Origin: Talinum fruticosum
Taxonomy: Eukaryota > Streptophyta > Magnoliopsida > Caryophyllales > Talinaceae
NCBI GenBank assembly: GCA_021018815.1
Contig: JAITYX010000011.1
Coordinates: 572,501 to 636,500, forward strand
DNA: 64,000 bases
Reading direction: 5' to 3'
Part shown: positions 59,483 to 64,000 of the stretch, in pieces
How the letters are laid out: each line of letters opens with the position of its first letter
Position numbering within the stretch: the first letter of the stretch is position 1
Notes under the pieces: model-generated
The model's input: only the letters and a program-made list of their open reading frames with translations
The model's database searches: none
Told to the model about the DNA's origin: nothing
Translations under genes and position numbers: made by a program

Positions 59483-60225
59483 TTATGAGCGGTAAGTACA
59501 ATACCCATAGCTCCATCCCACTTGACGGTAACAGAAGCCAGTGCAGCAATAAGGGTAGCTCCACTCTGTGCATCTTGTCCCATAGCCTTTGCATTTTGCT
59601 GCTTCCGCCACCATTGGACCTGCATATATTATATATATATATACATTATTTCAAGTATATCCCAGTAGTCCTTCACCCATTAAGGGTAGGGACACCAAAA
59701 TGCAGAAAAAACCCTAAAACACAAGCGCACCACAACAAACTTTCTAGCGTAAAGTTGGATTCTCCCCCTCCCCCTTCCCAGAATCAAATTTGGGAGAGTT
59801 AGATGGCACGGTAGAGGCTTGGCCAACAGGTCAACCTCTCTTCTGTATATTCTTAAATTAATGCCTCAATAGTTAATAAGTTGCTTAATTAAGCCAAAAT
59901 TAGAGACAGGGTAGGGTAAAGTGAATGTAAATGGGACTTTTGTTTTTGAATTGATAGGCAGGCTCACCCTCTCACCTCCTATTTTAGGAAAAATTTAAAG
60001 GGCTGATTGGACCTAGGGAGTGGAGTGGGTGTCAAAACACATCAATTATTCCCCCTTAATTTTCTCCAATAAAAAATTATTTCCTCAAAAATCGAACCGG
60101 AAGGAAGGAGGGAATAAAATGAGTGACTACTGGACAAGTAAACGGGGACATGCCTTGGCTAGCGAGAAGCACCACGACAAAAGGCAGATGGCAAAGAGCC
60201 CCATGAATGTTGCGGTTTTTGCCAT
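59483..60225 (-). CDS. Secreted knottin-type antimicrobial peptide, gene 2 (frame problem in exon 1)
   Basis: Paralogue of the gene at 13665, on the opposite strand. Exon 2 (59619-59483) is intact: 44 residues with six cysteines spaced C-x6-C-x7-CC-x3-C-x10-C, CCTGFCYRQVGW in the middle, TAA stop. Exon 1 starts at 60225 with a signal peptide (FMGLFAICLL core). Against gene 1 it has one T fewer in the run after ATCTGCC. If it is spliced at the gene-1 site (CAAG|GCATGT, GC donor, exon end 60154), exon 2 is out of frame. A GT four bases on (exon end 60150) or another (exon end 60144) would restore frame and still leave a plausible signal peptide ending in AKA. So it may be a shifted donor, an assembly error or a recent pseudogene. 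Expected role: secreted defence peptide. Confidence 0.8.
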
Positions 60226-60310
60226 TTTAGCCTTTAGTTTTCTCTGCTCGCTCCCTCTCTCTCTTGCTAGTATTATTATTGTTTGCTTGCCTTTAGTACA
60301 AGATATGGTG

Positions 60311-60323
60311 TACGTATTTATAG
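60311..60323 (-). promoter_or_regulatory. Core promoter (TATA box) of knottin gene 2
   Basis: Reads CTATAAATACGTA on the minus strand, identical to that of gene 1, 98 bp upstream of the ATG. A CATGCAT motif (RY type, often seed-related) lies a little further upstream near 60340. Confidence 0.75.
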
Positions 60324-60329
60324 ATAACA

Positions 60330-62194
60330 AAGGTACTATGCATGACCATCCATTGTTCGTGCCTCGTAATTTTTGTCAATCTCATATAATAATAAAGAAA
60401 TAATCCATTCAAAATGTACAGCTGGATGCTTACATTATTTCATTATGAATTTTTATTCGTATGTCAATAATTTGACTTTGATCTTGTCCAATGTTGTTGA
60501 ATTGATTGACCGACTCTCACATTTATATTACACTCATGAAGTTTTTAAGTTATCTCAAGGATTAATTTCAAACATACATTCACTCTTAAACTTCTTTTGA
60601 TTAACGTAATATTCTTTTTTATCTATTGGTTAAATTATAAAATTGTAAGTAATTATAAAAATATCGCAAGGATTTTTTTGAGGTCTAAAAACATTGAAAG
60701 GATTGGATGTTTTGTGACCCCTACTTTTTGGGAATTAATACTAATTTAATAACCTTTTTCCAAAAATATTTATGAGGATATACATTGTTGTATGAGAAGG
60801 GAGAAACTTTTGCGAAAAAATTATAAATAAACTAACTAATCTTACTTACAACCATAACCACCTTAGAGTAGCATAACCTATATAGTTCTCAAAAAGAATC
60901 TAATTGAGCTCCTATGGTCGAGAATGATAAAATTGAAAAGATGGAGAGCAACCTACTCGTATATTAGCCAATCAATAGTTCTATTAGTTTCTTGATAATA
61001 ATGTTCGAGTTTAAACTTTCACAGAGTCTCAAACAGGATATGTAAATAGTTATAAATAGCTGTAAATATAAGATTAATACTTATCGGAGGGGTAAGAAAT
61101 ATTAAAATGTTATATAAATATAAGATTTTCGAGGGAAAAAATGATTAAAATGATATGATAATGCAATTTTGCTCCATAGTCAACTTATAGTTTTTTTTTT
61201 TTTTTGATGTATAGAATAATTGCACGAGTACTACTCTAGGAATTAGGTATGTGTTGATTTTTGTTTAGAGAAATAATATGTGTGTTGTATAAGACACACT
61301 TTAAGTATCTTCTCTCGACTTAAAAATTATTATATCATATAATAAATTGAAAAAGAATGGTATGGTTGAATAGTATAATTGTATTACAACTTACAAATTA
61401 TGTAAAATTGTCATTTTATCCATCATTTTTTATATTTATAAAATTATGTGTATGATACACCTTTTAGGTAGAGTTGATCCGATTAGGATGTCATTTGATA
61501 CTTGTCGGCGTAACCGACGATTATTAAAGCTTTACTTTCATAATTAATCATAATTATTAAAAAATAGTGGTTTCAAATCATAAAATACATTAAAAAAATA
61601 ATGATTAAATAATATAAATGTATTGTTAGAATATTATTATTAAATAAAATAATATAAATTTATTGTTAAAAATATTATTATTAAATGTATTGATTTCTAC
61701 CATCGATTATCTACTCTGTTTTAACTCCAATTATTCACGATTTACTTCATCTCTCTCCTCTGGCTTCCTCCCCTGTCTATTTCTCTTCTCTCTATCCCCC
61801 TACTTTAGTCTCTCACTGTCTTCCTTCTCATTTCACTTGCACAAATTCTTCACAGTGCACCCAACAGCCAAAACTTTGACAACCATTGTCATTTCCATTA
61901 GAAAAATATATTACATGAAAAATGGTTTTCAAGAAAATAAAATACAATATCCTCTGAGTTACTGCCCGTAATATAAATATGCTGACATAATTTAGCTAAA
62001 AAAAAAAAAATTTAGCTGATTGCAAATTCATGAAATAGACCTAATTATCAAAATCCTTATATGTTCATTTTTTTTATTAGCACAATACTTACATGATTAT
62101 TAATATATTTTCACTTCTTAAACAGTAACGTTAAGTATCTACTGCAAAACACCAATTAGCAACTCTTAGCACTGGCATAAAATCAGGTTGAATA
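60330..62194. other. No gene seen; AT-rich intergenic DNA
   Basis: Upstream flank of knottin gene 2, then low-complexity sequence; CT-rich tract at 61745-61830 (TCTCTCTCC, TTCTCTTCTCTC). No repeat or RNA gene was recognised. Confidence 0.5.
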
Positions 62195-62402
62195 AATTGT
62201 ATCGGATGGAATTTTTTGTCCAATACTTGATTTTTCAGGTGGGGCAATTCAGATAAGTCTAAATTCTTGTTAAAATTTGATTTGTACAATAGAAATAGGA
62301 AAATCTTATGTCCAAATTTAAAGTTCGGATAAAAAATCATGATCGGACTCGACTTTTTCTGGTCGAACAAATTTGGATAATTAGGTCGGGTGAAATTTTT
62401 TT
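62195..62402 (+). repeat. Interspersed repeat, copy B (pairs with 32080-32300)
   Basis: See 32080-32300. Same orientation; landmarks GGAATTTTTTGTCC, GATAAGTCTAAATT, AATAGGAAAATC, ATGTCCAAATTTAAA, CGGACTCGA and GGGTGAAATTTTT. About 30 kb from copy A. Confidence 0.75.
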
Positions 62403-62981
62403 CAGCTTCGTTTCAATATAATTGTTAATTAAACGAACTTCTTTTATTTTACAAAATTCATCGCCTTACAATTTCAGTTATTTATCAATGACTAGTTTAT
62501 AAAAAAAATTTCTTGTTAATTATTTTCTTATATCTTCTTGTTAATTGACTTTTCTCATTTTTAATGGTTCAATTTAATCCCTTTAACTTAAAATTTATCA
62601 TATAACTTGTCTTTTCTTAATATTACGTGATAAACTCCAAATTGATAATCATTTTAAAATAAAAAAAGTATTTTATACGTTTAATACTGCTGGAATTGAT
62701 TACTTTTTGTCTCTCCTTTATCATACCAACTGCCCAAAGTCACCCCACTCGCTAAATATGCTCGTCAGACCTCAATGCCTCCCTCCTTTTGAGTCTCTTA
62801 AATAGAAAAGTCTCTAACATATAAAAAAAAAAGGGACAAAGAAATAGCTACACATGTTATCTAACAATTATTTTATCTTAGAGCAATCAACAAATAATTG
62901 ACAAGAAAATTATTTTCTTTGAAAAACCATTTTCAACAAAAAATAAATCTTAATAGGTTACTTATATCTAAATTTCTTTAC
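62403..62981. other. No gene seen; AT-rich
   Basis: Nothing recognisable on either strand. Confidence 0.5.
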
Positions 62982-63619
62982 GGGGATGAGTACAAGCGAT
63001 GGGTACCTTGGAACCGAACCGGAACCGGTTAAACGGGTAAGGTTCCAAAACCGCAATGGTCAAACGGTTCGAGTAAGATTCCTAAAATTTTGGAACCTGT
63101 CAAACGAGGTTCGGTTCCGGTTCCAAAATCAAACCCCGGAAACGGAACCTGGAACAATTAAGACGAGATAAGTTTTTCAGGATTTTAAGTTTTTAGTTTT
63201 TGAATATGAGGCCCGTATAATTTCGGGTTTTATTAGTTTGTGGTTCATGATATTTACTCTTTAAATGCAAAGAGAAGCGAAATTGATGTTTTGCTTCTCG
63301 TTTCCTTTTGCCTAGGATGTTTAAGTTCTCTTCTAACTCTTCCTGTGACAAATTGATTTGCTATTTATTAATGCTTGAAATGTAATTAATCCAAGAATAT
63401 ATAATTTTTAAAGGCTTAAAAAATTTTTCATAAAAATAATGGTATGGACATGGTACCCTAGAATCGGAATCGGACCCCGAGGTTCGAGTTCGGGTTCCTA
63501 AAATTTAGGAACCGATCAAATAGGTTCGCGTTTAAGTTCCTAAAATTTAAGAACCGGTCAAACAGGGTCGAGTTCAAGTTCCCAATTTTGGGACTGGATA
63601 TTTGCAACCACTCATCCCT
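62982..63619. mobile_element. hAT-like non-autonomous element with GGTTCC repeats
   Basis: The ends GGGATGAGTACAAGCGA (left) and TAGGGATGAGTGGTTGCAA (right, minus strand) are inverted. Inside each end is a run of repeated GGTTC/GAACC phrases (GTTCCTAAAATTTAGGAAC, CCGGTCAAAC, GGTTCGGGTTCC), about 190 bp on the left and 150 bp on the right, around an AT-rich middle. No transposase. No 8-bp target duplication could be matched, so the class is tentative. Confidence 0.5.
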
Positions 63620-64000
63620 AGCAACCAACATGGAAGCATTACATTTTCGAAGATAATTTATCTTTTTAAAAATAAGTTGTAGGAAACCTTTTGGTGAACC
63701 AACTCCGCACTTGAATTAGAAGCATTTTTTTAATTTTGTTAATTACTGCTTTTAAGCAAAATAAATTTAGAAACGGTCTCTCTACCAACGAAGTGCTTGT
63801 AGAGGTAACACTCAATACATTTGGATGTTCTCAACCCTTGCACAAGTAAGACCTACACTGAAAGTTGTTTTCAGCAAACTAAACACGTAAAAGTTGTGAC
63901 TTGGCCAAATATTTTCCACTTGTTTTAACTTTGGACCAAATAATGATTTTGTGCCATTATTAACATGGTGGCCATTTTGTTCAATTCAATATCGCCCACA
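63620..64000. other. No gene seen
   Basis: AT-rich to the window end; nothing recognised. Confidence 0.5.

Overview
This is a stretch of plant nuclear genome: intron-containing genes of eukaryotic type, a nuclear gene with a chloroplast transit peptide, plant-type transposable elements and a degenerate TTTAGGG tract. Two knottin-type antimicrobial peptide genes belong to a family best known from Mirabilis, Phytolacca and Mesembryanthemum, so a member of the Caryophyllales is the most likely source (inference; not proven from this window alone). Most of the window is transposon-derived or AT-rich non-coding DNA. I find only three credible host genes.

Layout. 1-1130: two tandem arrays (169-bp and 172-bp periods). 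2183-7447: a decayed Ty1/copia element with very short LTRs, split by a 1.45-kb non-coding repeat. 8576-9207: a solo LTR. 13665-14257: knottin gene 1. 15129-23360: a complete Ty3/gypsy element with target duplication GATAC; it carries gag and protease but no recognisable reverse transcriptase or integrase, plus tandem arrays and an antisense ORF. 23834-31858: an 8-kb PIF/Harbinger element with transposase, a Myb/SANT-like second gene, two captured host-gene fragments (DCP5/LSM14 and V-ATPase subunit a), a nested 1.45-kb repeat and a telomere-like tract. 33268-39096: the eight-exon gene for plastid chaperonin-60 beta, with two TTCTGGAA heat-shock-type sites upstream. 39690-50960: LINE fragments, a Helitron-type terminus, a third copy of the 1.45-kb repeat and a 5.1-kb CACTA element with target duplication GTA. 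51100-58100: AT-rich DNA built from duplicated blocks. 59483-60225: knottin gene 2 on the minus strand. 60330-64000: AT-rich DNA with hAT-like and other interspersed repeats.

The three host genes are functionally unrelated: one folds plastid proteins, two encode secreted defence peptides. The two knottin genes are paralogues 45 kb apart in opposite orientation, share a GC-type splice-donor position and a 13-bp core promoter. Both the chaperonin gene and knottin gene 2 are broken in this sequence by what looks like a single missing base in an A or T run. The transposase shows several similar breaks, so assembly homopolymer error should be considered before calling them pseudogenes.

The most unusual item is the Harbinger element: it has captured parts of two cellular genes with exon-intron structure retained, one of them lying antisense inside an intron of the transposon's own second gene.
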